A stretch of 6,444 nucleotides of DNA, taken from the NCBI GenBank assembly GCA_938046705.1, contig CALIWP010000293.1, positions 1 to 6,444 on the forward strand. The letters run 5' to 3'. Each line of letters opens with the position of its first letter. Within the stretch, counting starts at the first letter, position 1. Positions 1 through 5,767 of the stretch are shown piece after piece. The translations under genes were made by a program, and so were the position numbers. Under the pieces are notes generated by a model. The model was not told the DNA's origin. It did not search any database and saw only the letters and a list, made by a program, of their open reading frames with translations. The DNA is from an uncultured Campylobacter sp. GTDB taxonomy: Bacteria; Campylobacterota; Campylobacteria; Campylobacterales; Campylobacteraceae.

Positions 1-1333
1 ACGGTCCTGCCTCGTTGATCTCACTTAGCGCGCTTTCTTGTTTACCGAACTCGTCTTTTTTAGCCTTGACGCCTTCGTTATATTTCTTGACGGTTTCTTT
101 TAGCGCATCGGCAGGCACGCCGTATTTTTTAGCGATATCATCTAGCGTAGCGCACTCGCCGACCAGTTTGCCGCTACCCATACCCTTTTGGATGATCTCT
201 TCGCTTAGGTCCTTAAACGCTATTTTGGTGTCGGCGAAGGTTATCGGATATGCGCCCGGTTTTTCGCGCAAAATTTTGAACTCGGCGTCCGCGCGGGTTT
301 TGCGGTCGGCCAGCTCGTTCATAAAGCGCTTGCCGGTGCGGATATCGACCGCGATGCCGTATTTAAAGGTGCCTTGCTGAGTTAGGATCGGAGCCGTGCC
401 AAAGCCCTTTTCGTCCGGGCTTGCCCACGGACCAAACTGGATCCAGTCTACTTGCACCGGATACGCGCCGATCTCAAAGGCTTTTAGCAGCGCGCCAGCA
501 GTCGCTCCCGGGTGGTTCGTGCTATCGACGTCGTCCGGAATCCTCGGGTCTTGAAGCTTGCGGAAAATTTTATCGCGACAAAAACCGCCGGCCGCTAAAA
601 CGACGCCTTTGTTTGCTTTTAGCGTTTTTTTCGTACCGCTAGTGTTTTCTAGGTCGTCGCTGTAAAGCTTATCGTCAAACCTATACTCTTCTCTGATCGT
701 CACGCCAATAACGCGGCCGCTATCATCTAGCACAAAGTCGTCAAATTTGGCGCGGCGACGAAGCTCGCAGCCTTTGTCTTTTAGTGCTTCAAATTTCTCA
801 AGCATCGGCTGGATGTAGCCTGAGCCTGAGTCGTTTGTGGTTAGCAGCGAGCGAGCTACGGTATGACCGCCGAAGTGCGCGCAGTGCTCTTTAAACTGAA
901 CGCCGTTTTCAAGAAGGAAGTTATACGCGTCCATACCGCGATCGACCAAAGTCTCCAAAAGCTCGGTGTGGTTGATGCCAAGGCCGGCTTTTAGACAGTC
1001 GGCGATGAATAGCTCTTTGCTATCTTTGATGTTGGTTTTTGCTTGCACCGGGTTGTTTGCGACCGCCATGCCGCCGCCGTTGATTACGGAGTTGCCGCCG
1101 ATGCGACCCATTTTTTCCAGGATTAGTACCTTGCTGCCTTTTTGCGCCGCTTTTAAGCCCGCCGCAAGCCCCGCAAAGCCCGAGCCGATGATGATCACGT
1201 CCCACTCTTCGTCAAATTTGACGTCTTTTGCGTTTAACGCGCTTGCTTGCGCATTTACAGCACCTAGCGCAAGCGCACCTGCACCCACCATACCTAGCTT
1301 TAACAAGTCGCGTCTTGACATTTGCTCTTGCAT
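1..1333 (-). CDS. Tat-exported FAD-dependent reductase, flavocytochrome c / fumarate reductase flavoprotein family (3' end beyond window)
   Basis: The reading frame is open for 444 codons from the ATG at 1333 to the left edge, so the C-terminus is missing. Residues 6-14 (SRRDLLKLG) form a twin-arginine motif, followed by a hydrophobic stretch to about residue 28 and a likely cleavage site after A30-S-A32, so export to the periplasm is expected. The FAD fold starts with DVIIIGSGFAGLAAG (45-59), an acidic strand end at E73, and GRIGGNS (76-82). A second FAD segment is VVLAAGGF (244-251), and GKRFMNE (334-340) belongs to the capping/active-site region. R344 aligns with the proton-donating arginine of Shewanella fumarate reductase (R402). 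No CxxCH haem motif occurs, so electrons must come from a separate cytochrome or quinol partner not seen here. The IQxHP substrate motif reads IQFGP (298-302), arguing for an acceptor other than fumarate. AAAGGAG five bases upstream supports the start. Family is confident, substrate unknown. Confidence 0.92.
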   Translation of the reverse strand, partial: MQEQMSRRDLLKLGMVGAGALALGAVNAQASALNAKDVKFDEEWDVIIIGSGFAGLAAGLKAAQKGSKVLILEKMGRIGGNSVINGGGMAVANNPVQAKTNIKDSKELFIADCLKAGLGINHTELLETLVDRGMDAYNFLLENGVQFKEHCAHFGGHTVARSLLTTNDSGSGYIQPMLEKFEALKDKGCELRRRAKFDDFVLDDSGRVIGVTIREEYRFDDKLYSDDLENTSGTKKTLKANKGVVLAAGGFCRDKIFRKLQDPRIPDDVDSTNHPGATAGALLKAFEIGAYPVQVDWIQFGPWASPDEKGFGTAPILTQQGTFKYGIAVDIRTGKRFMNELADRKTRADAEFKILREKPGAYPITFADTKIAFKDLSEEIIQKGMGSGKLVGECATLDDIAKKYGVPADALKETVKKYNEGVKAKKDEFGKQESALSEINEAGP

Positions 1334-1338
1334 ACATT

Positions 1339-1345
1339 CTCCTTT
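1339..1345 (-). promoter_or_regulatory. Ribosome binding site of the flavoprotein gene
   Basis: On the minus strand AAAGGAG lies five bases before the ATG at 1333. It picks this ATG over the in-frame ATG at codon 5, which would leave only one residue before the Tat motif and sits farther from the site. Confidence 0.75.
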
Positions 1346-1365
1346 GGATGAAATATCATAACGGC

Positions 1366-1377
1366 ATTATAATTATA
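1366..1377 (-). promoter_or_regulatory. Probable sigma-70 promoter (-10 elements) of the flavoprotein gene
   Basis: Two back-to-back TATAAT hexamers are read on the minus strand, at 1366-1371 and 1372-1377. Either would start transcription about 20-30 bases before the start codon. Campylobacter promoters depend mainly on the -10 element and often lack a clear -35; none is seen here. The octamer repeats at 1383-1401 occupy the place where a -35 or activator would sit. Confidence 0.45.
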
Positions 1378-1382
1378 ATATC

Positions 1383-1401
1383 GTGAGTTTACTGTGAGTT
1401 T
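1383..1401. repeat. Octamer direct repeat, possible regulator binding site
   Basis: GTGAGTTT occurs at 1383-1390 and again at 1394-1401, an 11-base period or one helical turn. It lies just upstream of the -10 elements of the flavoprotein gene, where response regulators that bind tandem half-sites usually contact DNA. The regulator is unknown and chance cannot be excluded. Confidence 0.35.
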
Positions 1402-1429
1402 TATTAAAAATTTGCTCTATCATAAATAT

Positions 1430-1443
1430 CCCTAAATTTAGGG
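1430..1443. repeat. 14-bp perfect palindrome, possible operator
   Basis: CCCTAAATTTAGGG is fully self-complementary with no loop, so it suits a dimeric DNA-binding protein better than an RNA hairpin. It lies about 95 bases upstream of the flavoprotein start codon and 226 bases before the tRNA. The AAATTT core is common in these spacers; the CCC/GGG arms are what stand out. Confidence 0.3.
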
Positions 1444-1640
1444 GATTTAATGTAAATTTGACCGAGAAGATATGAATTTATGAGATTTTATTTTTAAGAT
1501 TTATCAAGATTTTTCTATTAAGGTGTAATCTTTTATGTAATTTTATTTTCAGATTGTAGAGCGTGATCAAATTTGACAAAATCCGATCGCACTCAAATTT
1601 CGCTTTTTACGAAAAATCGCAAAATTTAAGCTAATTTCAA

Positions 1641-1646
1641 TATTAT
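1641..1646 (+). promoter_or_regulatory. Possible -10 element for tRNA-Val
   Basis: TATTAT lies 22 bases before the first base of the tRNA, a suitable distance for a short 5' leader removed by RNase P. No -35 element is evident. The call rests on one degenerate hexamer in AT-rich DNA. Confidence 0.3.
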
Positions 1647-1668
1647 TTTGGGTAAATTTCCATTTCTC

Positions 1669-1744
1669 GGTCCCGTAGCTCAGTTGGTAGAGCACTACCT
1701 TGACATGGTAGTGGTCGATGGTTCGAGTCCATTCGGGGCCACCA
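1669..1744 (+). tRNA. tRNA-Val (anticodon GAC)
   Basis: The 76-base sequence folds into a full cloverleaf. The acceptor arm GGTCCCG pairs with CGGGGCC (one G-U). The D arm is GCTC/GAGC with an AGTTGGTA loop. The anticodon stem CTACC/GGTAG holds the loop TTGACAT, with GAC in the anticodon position, reading valine codons GUC and GUU. The T arm GATGG/CCATT holds the loop TTCGAGT. The discriminator is A73 and the terminal CCA is encoded (1742-1744). It stands alone, with no other tRNA gene next to it. No clear terminator follows. Confidence 0.97.
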
Positions 1745-2168
1745 TTTCGCTCCTTACTAATTCAAATTTCATCAAATTTTACTTAATTCGTATCGTAAAT
1801 CCAATACGTCAAATTTGCCCACTAAAGCCAAAATGTATTTATTTTCTAAAATTTAACTCGTTGGCGTCAAATTTATGCAGGTTTTTGGAAATAAATTTAA
1901 AGATTAAGGCGCAAAGGCAACCACTCCTTTGCGCAATTTGGGAGAAAAATGAATCAAAACAATGCAAAGACGAGATAAATGCATGATTCATTCGATGAAA
2001 TATTAGCGATAGTTTTCTTAAAATATAATAAATTATATTGATAATATTACCGTTTTAACAATATTTAAAATTTAATCAATATATTCTATTATATTCAAAA
2101 CTCAAATTTGACCACCGTTTAAACCCAAATCAAATAAAACATTAAGTAAAGCTTAAAAACAATTTAGC
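1745..2168. other. AT-rich spacer between tRNA-Val and the thrS promoter
   Basis: No convincing gene. Several AAATTT-centred words occur at 1745-1900. A perfect 9-bp inverted repeat with an 8-base loop lies at 1909-1934. After it come GGGAGAAAA and a nine-codon reading frame (1949-1978, MNQNNAKTR), which could be a leader peptide or chance. From 1990 to 2100 the sequence is almost pure A/T, with a loose inverted repeat (ATATTGAT at 2035-2042, ATCAATAT at 2075-2082). Confidence 0.5.
1909..1934. repeat. 9-bp hairpin in the spacer
   Basis: GCGCAAAGG (1909-1917) and CCTTTGCGC (1926-1934) are exact complements around an eight-base loop. No T-run follows on the plus strand, and on the minus strand the next bases are only mildly T-rich, so it is not a standard terminator. 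It is one of the few GC-containing stretches here and could end the tRNA transcript or lie in a long thrS leader. Confidence 0.35.
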
Positions 2169-2174
2169 TAAAAT
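2169..2174 (+). promoter_or_regulatory. Probable -10 element of the thrS-infC operon
   Basis: The bases GCTAAAAT (hexamer TAAAAT) match the extended -10 pattern of Campylobacter housekeeping promoters, with T-rich sequence just before. Transcription from about 2181 would give a leader of roughly 45 bases containing the hairpin at 2185-2203. Other AT-rich candidates lie upstream (for example TATTAT near 2087), so longer leaders are possible. Confidence 0.45.
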
Positions 2175-2184
2175 CAAGCCCAAT

Positions 2185-2203
2185 TCTTTCAGCGTAAGAA
2201 AGA
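2185..2203 (+). promoter_or_regulatory. Hairpin in the thrS leader resembling a tRNA-Thr anticodon arm
   Basis: TCTTTC (2185-2190) pairs with GAAAGA (2198-2203) in six perfect base pairs around the seven-base loop AGCGTAA. Laid over a tRNA anticodon loop, the middle three bases are CGT, the anticodon of tRNA-Thr(CGU), followed by A37 and A38; position 33 is G instead of the usual U. The triplet lies 32-34 bases before the thrS ATG. In E. coli, ThrRS represses its own mRNA by binding anticodon-like arms close to the ribosome binding site. A similar operator is plausible here but inferred only from shape and position. Confidence 0.4.
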
Positions 2204-2215
2204 TGTTTCGATAAA

Positions 2216-2220
2216 AAGGA
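2216..2220 (+). promoter_or_regulatory. Ribosome binding site of thrS
   Basis: AAGGA lies six bases before the ATG at 2227 and 12 bases after the leader hairpin. This fixes the start codon and places the hairpin next to the ribosome landing site. Confidence 0.75.
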
Positions 2221-2226
2221 CGTAAA

Positions 2227-4047
2227 ATGAGCGATATCATCGCATACAAACTGGATGGAAACATAGTCGATACTCAGAGTATCAACGGGCGAGAAAACGC
2301 CGCAGAACCGATTTATTTTGACAACTCCCCCGACGCATTAAACGTCATCAGACACTCCTGTGCGCACCTCATGGCGCAGGCGATCAAAGAGCTTTATCCG
2401 CAGGCTAAATTTTTCGTCGGACCAAACGTCGAGGACGGATTTTATTATGATTTTAAGGTCGACGAGGCCAACAGCAAGCTTAGCGACGAAGATCTAGAGG
2501 CGATAGAAGCCAAGATGAAAGAGCTAGCCGAAGCAAAGCTTGATATCGTCAAAGCAAGCTCCACAAAAGCCTTTATGAGTGATAAATTTAAAGACGACGA
2601 GCTAAAACAAGAGGTGCTAAAACGCATCCCCGAAGGCGAAGTCAGCAGCTACAAGCAAGGAAATTTCGAGGATTTGTGCCGCGGACCGCACTTGCCAAAT
2701 ACAAAATTTTTAAGATTTTTTAAACTAACCCGCGTTGCCGGAGCGTATCTTGGCGGCGACGAAACGCGCGAGATGATAAACCGCATCTACGGCACGGCAT
2801 TTGCCGATAAAGAGAGCCTAAAAGAGCACATCCGCATCATCGAAGAGGCCAAAAAACGCGACCACAGAAAGCTTGGCGTCGAGATGAAGCTGTTTACATT
2901 CGACGAAGAAGTCGGCGGTGGACTACCTATATGGCTGCCAAACGGCGGACGCTTGCGCTCGAAGCTAGAGCAAATTTTATACAAAGCCCACCGAGACCGC
3001 GGCTACGAGCCGGTTAGAGGCCCCGAGCTACTAAAAGCCGACGTATGGAAAAAGAGCGGCCACTACGCAAACTATAAAGAAAATATGTACTTTACGACGA
3101 TCGACGAGGCAGAATACGGCATAAAGCCGATGAACTGCGTCGGTCACATCAAGGTCTATCAAAGCGACATCCGCTCATACCGCGATTTGCCACTTAAATT
3201 TTTCGAATACGGCGTCGTGCATCGCCACGAAAAAAGCGGCGTTTTGCACGGACTTTTCAGGGTGCGCGAATTTGCCCAGGACGACTCGCACATCTTTTGT
3301 ATGCCGAGTCAGATAAAAGAAAATATCCTAGAAATTTTAAAATTTGCCGGCAAAATAATGGAAAATTTCGGCTTTCATTACGAGATGGAAATTTCGACCA
3401 AGCCTGCAAAAGCGATCGGCGGGGATGAAATTTGGGAAACTGCTACAAAAGCGCTAAAAGAAGCTCTTGATGAAAATGGCTTTAAATACGGCATCGACGA
3501 AGGCGGCGGCGCATTCTACGGTCCAAAAATCGACATAAAAATCACCGACGCATTAAAACGAAAGTGGCAATGCGGCACGATCCAGGTCGATTTTAACCTG
3601 CCTGAGCGCTTTGATCTGGGCTACATCGACGCAAATAACGAAAGACAGCGCCCCGTAATGCTTCATAGAGCCTTGCTCGGTAGTTTTGAGAGATTTATAG
3701 GAATTTTACTTGAGCACACTGCTGGTGAGCTACCATTTTTCATAGCTCCTACGCAAGTCGTCATCGTGCCTATTAGCGACGCACATTTAGACTATGCAAA
3801 AGAAATTTCACGCGAGCTAAGAAAGATCAACGTCGATAGCGAGATCGCAAGTAAAAATGAGAGTTTAAATAAAAGAATAAGAACGGCTGAAAAACAAAGG
3901 GTGCCTATGATAGTCGTGCTAGGTGACAACGAAGTAGCGAACAAGAGCATTGCGCTACGCGACAGACAGGCTAGGACGCAGAGTGATATGAGCTTGGCGG
4001 AATTTATAAATTTAACGAAGGAGAAACTTAGTGAGGTACATTTTTGA
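2227..4047 (+). CDS. thrS: Threonyl-tRNA synthetase (ThrRS)
   Basis: This cytosolic class II synthetase joins threonine to tRNA-Thr and edits mischarged Ser-tRNA-Thr. The protein has 606 residues against 642 in E. coli. The N-terminal TGS domain is reduced to about 35 residues, as I recall for Campylobacter ThrRS. The editing domain carries H43, H47, C151 and H155 (HxxxH and CRGPH motifs). The catalytic core shows motif 1 around 232-248, motif 2 around 325-356 with R333, and motif 3 around 480-490 with R489. The zinc/threonine ligands are C304, H355 and H480. The anticodon-binding domain spans about 509-606. All key residues sit at a constant 30-31 offset from E. coli numbering. The ATG has a good ribosome site. 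The stop overlaps the infC start by four bases. From about residue 481 arginine codons shift from mainly CGN to mainly AGR. Confidence 0.98.
   Translation: MSDIIAYKLDGNIVDTQSINGRENAAEPIYFDNSPDALNVIRHSCAHLMAQAIKELYPQAKFFVGPNVEDGFYYDFKVDEANSKLSDEDLEAIEAKMKELAEAKLDIVKASSTKAFMSDKFKDDELKQEVLKRIPEGEVSSYKQGNFEDLCRGPHLPNTKFLRFFKLTRVAGAYLGGDETREMINRIYGTAFADKESLKEHIRIIEEAKKRDHRKLGVEMKLFTFDEEVGGGLPIWLPNGGRLRSKLEQILYKAHRDRGYEPVRGPELLKADVWKKSGHYANYKENMYFTTIDEAEYGIKPMNCVGHIKVYQSDIRSYRDLPLKFFEYGVVHRHEKSGVLHGLFRVREFAQDDSHIFCMPSQIKENILEILKFAGKIMENFGFHYEMEISTKPAKAIGGDEIWETATKALKEALDENGFKYGIDEGGGAFYGPKIDIKITDALKRKWQCGTIQVDFNLPERFDLGYIDANNERQRPVMLHRALLGSFERFIGILLEHTAGELPFFIAPTQVVIVPISDAHLDYAKEISRELRKINVDSEIASKNESLNKRIRTAEKQRVPMIVVLGDNEVANKSIALRDRQARTQSDMSLAEFINLTKEKLSEVHF
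4033..4036 (+). promoter_or_regulatory. Ribosome binding site of infC, inside the thrS 3' end
   Basis: GAGG lies seven bases before the TTG at 4044 within the last codons of thrS. With the TTGA overlap it supports this non-ATG start and suggests that ribosomes finishing thrS restart on infC. Confidence 0.6.
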
Positions 4048-4562
4048 GTAAGGAAAATGAAGTATTGCTCAATGAGGACATAAGGGCGAGAGAGGTAAGA
4101 TGTGTAGGGGATGATGGCACGGCATACGGTGTCATCTCAAGAGAAGAGGCTTTGGAGATCTCAAATAAGCTTGGGCTTGATCTAGTGCTTATAGCGCCAG
4201 ATGCGAAGCCGCCAGTTTGCAAGATAATGGACTATGGTAAATTCCGTTATCAGCAAGAGAAAAAGCAAAAAGAAGCTAAAAAAAAGCAAAAAACCATCGA
4301 GATAAAAGAGATAAAACTCTCTGTCAAGATCGCCCAAAACGATATAAACTACAAGGTTAAACACGCAAGCGAGTTTTTGCAAGATGGCAAACACGTTAAA
4401 TTTCGTGTATTTTTAAAGGGTCGCGAGATGAGTACCCCAGAAGCTGGTGTAGCTATGCTTGAGAAGGTCTGGGAAATGATAAAAAATGAAGCTGATCGCG
4501 ATAAAGAACCTATGATAGAAGGTCGTTATGTAAATATGCTTGTAACTCCAAAAAAGGGTTAA
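4044..4562 (+). CDS. infC: Translation initiation factor IF-3
   Basis: IF3 binds the 30S subunit, keeps it from joining 50S too early and checks start-codon/initiator tRNA pairing. The 172-residue protein has the usual two domains. The N-domain (about 8-78) carries the family signature [20 protein letters not shown] (49-68), a lysine-rich helical linker covers about 73-85, and the C-domain (about 86-172) has [20 protein letters not shown] (88-107). Length is normal. The start is TTG at 4044, sharing TTGA with the thrS stop; no ATG near the expected N-terminus would keep the conserved LLNEDIRA start. IF3 discriminates against non-standard start codons, and many infC genes use one as an autoregulatory brake, so TTG fits. 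A terminator follows eight bases after the stop, so rpmI and rplT are not in this operon. Confidence 0.97.
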   Translation: MSKENEVLLNEDIRAREVRCVGDDGTAYGVISREEALEISNKLGLDLVLIAPDAKPPVCKIMDYGKFRYQQEKKQKEAKKKQKTIEIKEIKLSVKIAQNDINYKVKHASEFLQDGKHVKFRVFLKGREMSTPEAGVAMLEKVWEMIKNEADRDKEPMIEGRYVNMLVTPKKG

Positions 4563-4570
4563 ATTTTCAC

Positions 4571-4599
4571 AAAGAGCAGGCTAGGGCTTGCTCTTTTTT
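4571..4599 (+). terminator. Intrinsic terminator of thrS-infC
   Basis: AAAGAGCA (4571-4578) pairs with TGCTCTTT (4589-4596). The stem is extended by a G-U and two G-C pairs around the tetraloop TAGG, and the T-run covers 4594-4599. On the minus strand AAAAAAGAGCA also gives a partly bidirectional shape, but no gene points into it from the right. Confidence 0.9.
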
Positions 4600-4711
4600 C
4601 ATTAAATTTTTAATACAAAAACTCATAAATAACTATTTTCAAAAATCCTATCATTTTTATATGTGTTAAATTTATGCAAAGGCGTTTGCAGGGTTGATAT
4701 ACCTTATGGTT

Positions 4712-4918
4712 AAATTTGATAGGCAAAATTTGGATGTGGTTTAAATTTAGTAAATTTTGGTCTTTACTTGCTGGAATTTACCCGCTTTGTTATCGCTCGC
4801 ATAGGTGTTGTGCTGAAAAAAATCTAGGCAAATCGACTTTCTTGCGAGTTTATAAATTTTTAGTACTTGCGTGAGTATTTTTAAGCTAAATTTTGCCTAA
4901 TATTTAGCTAAATTTGGT
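4712..4918 (+). repeat. Diverged direct repeat, copy A
   Basis: Copy A matches copy B (4989-5227) in blocks that keep the same order. A 42-base block at 4739-4780, reading TTTACTTGCTGGAATTT in its middle, corresponds to 5018-5059, TTTACTTACTAGAATTT. Then come GCTGAAA, CTAGGCAA, TTCTTGCGAGTT against CTTTCGAGTTG, ACTTGCGTGAG against GCTTGCGCGAG, and AAGCTAAATTTTGCCTA against AAGCTAAATTTCGCCTA. Copy A is shorter by about 7 and 23 bases at two gaps. The gaps are not all multiples of three, which argues against a conserved protein. Confidence 0.6.
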
Positions 4919-4988
4919 AATGGGATATCGCTTTAATAATACTTTTTTTACAAAAAGCTTTGACTACTCTTGGTTTTATGTGGCGACC

Positions 4989-5227
4989 AAATTTGACGAT
5001 AAATTTGCTTGTTCGTGGATTAAATGTAGCAAATTTTAATTTTTACTTACTAGAATTTGTTCCATCCTTTTTCCGCCAACCATTACATGGGCACTTTGCT
5101 GAAATTCGACTAGGCAAGAGCTCGCCTGAAAGAGTAAATTTGATAACTTCTTTCGAGTTGTAAATTCATGGTGCTTGCGCGAGAGTTATAAGCTAAATTT
5201 CGCCTAGTAGCTGTATAAATTTGCTAA
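4989..5227 (+). repeat. Diverged direct repeat, copy B
   Basis: Second copy of the sequence at 4712-4918, about 30 bases longer, mostly from an extra stretch near 5118-5145 that includes GAGCTCGCCTGAAAG. A 67-codon open frame (4960-5163) runs through it but has no ribosome site, and its frame is broken in copy A. The short stretch after it, 5228-5266, again resembles the start of the unit (TTCGCTTGTTTATAGTTTAAATT), possibly a third partial copy. Confidence 0.6.
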
Positions 5228-5291
5228 AAATTCGCTTGTTTATAGTTTAAATTTATAAAAGAGAATTTTAGGCTGGGTGAGCATAAATTTA

Positions 5292-5450
5292 CTAAATTTT
5301 ATAAGCCATTTCTTGGCAAAAATCAAATACCCTATAATCTGCTTGTATAAAATTTAGTGTTTGCTCATTCTCTACCAGAACTTCTTCATTTTGCCTTGCT
5401 ATATCGATGCCAGCTAACACTATAAGAATTTCTCGATCGCAACGCGCCTG
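5292..5450 (-). pseudogene. Possible decayed reading frame, unidentified
   Basis: On the minus strand 52 codons run open from just after a TAG at 5451-5453 to a TAG at 5292-5294. They include EILIVLAGIDIARQNEEVLV and end NFIQADYRVFDFCQEMAYKI, a composition more like real protein than AT-rich noise. There is no ATG with a ribosome site at its beginning. In a neighbouring frame just upstream (to about 5525), codons reading MLLLDCTSGMFMCGCLKMKK and FVAGALRSR run towards it and could join through one frameshift near 5435. I do not recognise the protein. It may be the tail of a frameshifted gene or chance. Confidence 0.3.
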
Positions 5451-5595
5451 CTACAAATTTCTTCATCTTTAAACAGCCACACATAAACATACCACTCGTA
5501 CAATCAAGCAAAAGCATACATGGCAAAAACTTTCAAATTTGTTGCACAAACCTCGCCACTCCGCCATTTGCCACCGTATCAGCTCTTTTGGCAAA

Positions 5596-5667
5596 ATTTA
5601 CACTAAATGCTCTAAAAATAGTAATCTGCTCGCCAACTTAGTGTAAATATTTTAAATTTAGGCGAGC
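5596..5667. repeat. Two interleaved inverted repeats
   Basis: ATTTACACTAA (5596-5606) is the exact complement of TTAGTGTAAAT (5638-5648). GCTCGCC (5628-5634) is the exact complement of GGCGAGC (5661-5667). The pairs interleave (arm 1, arm 2, arm 1', arm 2'), which as RNA could form a pseudoknot and as DNA could be nested binding sites. No gene is attached to it. Confidence 0.4.
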
Positions 5668-5767
5668 TTCAAATCCACATCTATCACACCGCCACGAATT
5701 TGTCAAAACGAACGCTGCATAAAATACTTCAAACTAGCGTAAATTTGATAGTTTGTCAGTAAAATTT

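Larger units (their letters stand above)
1378..1668. other. AT-rich spacer between the flavoprotein gene and tRNA-Val
   Basis: No gene is seen on either strand. The region holds the octamer direct repeat (1383-1401), the perfect palindrome CCCTAAATTTAGGG (1430-1443), and a TATTAT element at 1641-1646. The last could serve as the -10 of the tRNA gene, with a leader of about 16 bases. A weak hairpin-like stretch near 1600-1620 has no T-run of terminator type. Confidence 0.5.
4600..5767. other. Long region without an intact gene
   Basis: About 1.2 kb between the infC terminator and the transketolase fragment. It is AT-rich, with AAATTT words throughout. It contains two diverged copies of one sequence (4712-4918 and 4989-5227), a possible decayed minus-strand frame (5292-5450), and two interleaved inverted repeats (5596-5667). 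No reading frame has a ribosome site and recognisable product. Its character changes near 5768, where clean coding sequence of another codon style begins. Confidence 0.6.

Noticed and set aside
15..380. Plus-strand frames at 15-380, 421-642 and 966-1361
   Set aside because: They are antisense to the well-supported flavoprotein gene and show no family motifs.
1909..1934. Intrinsic terminator of tRNA-Val
   Set aside because: The stem is good, but no T-run follows on the plus strand, so I list it only as a hairpin.
1648..1986. 112-codon plus-strand frame across the tRNA
   Set aside because: It reads through tRNA-Val and AT-rich spacer; the tRNA fold explains the first part and the rest has no protein-like character.
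1995..2100. Replication origin or DnaA-box cluster in the A/T-rich stretch
   Set aside because: No convincing DnaA boxes or iterons are seen and there is no dnaA or dnaN nearby; composition alone is not evidence.
2445..2984. Minus-strand frames opposite thrS (2445-2627, 2787-2984) and opposite infC (4028-4222, 4182-4394)
   Set aside because: They are antisense shadows of conserved genes with low-complexity Ser/Leu/Phe composition.
4960..5163. 67-codon plus-strand open frame (MTTLGFMWRPNL...) as a small gene
   Set aside because: It has no ribosome site and no recognisable family. It lies in repeat copy B, and the matching stretch of copy A has stops and non-triplet gaps, so a coding role is not supported.
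4600..5767. CRISPR array
   Set aside because: The repeats are long, diverged and only two or three in number, with no short regular repeat-spacer pattern.
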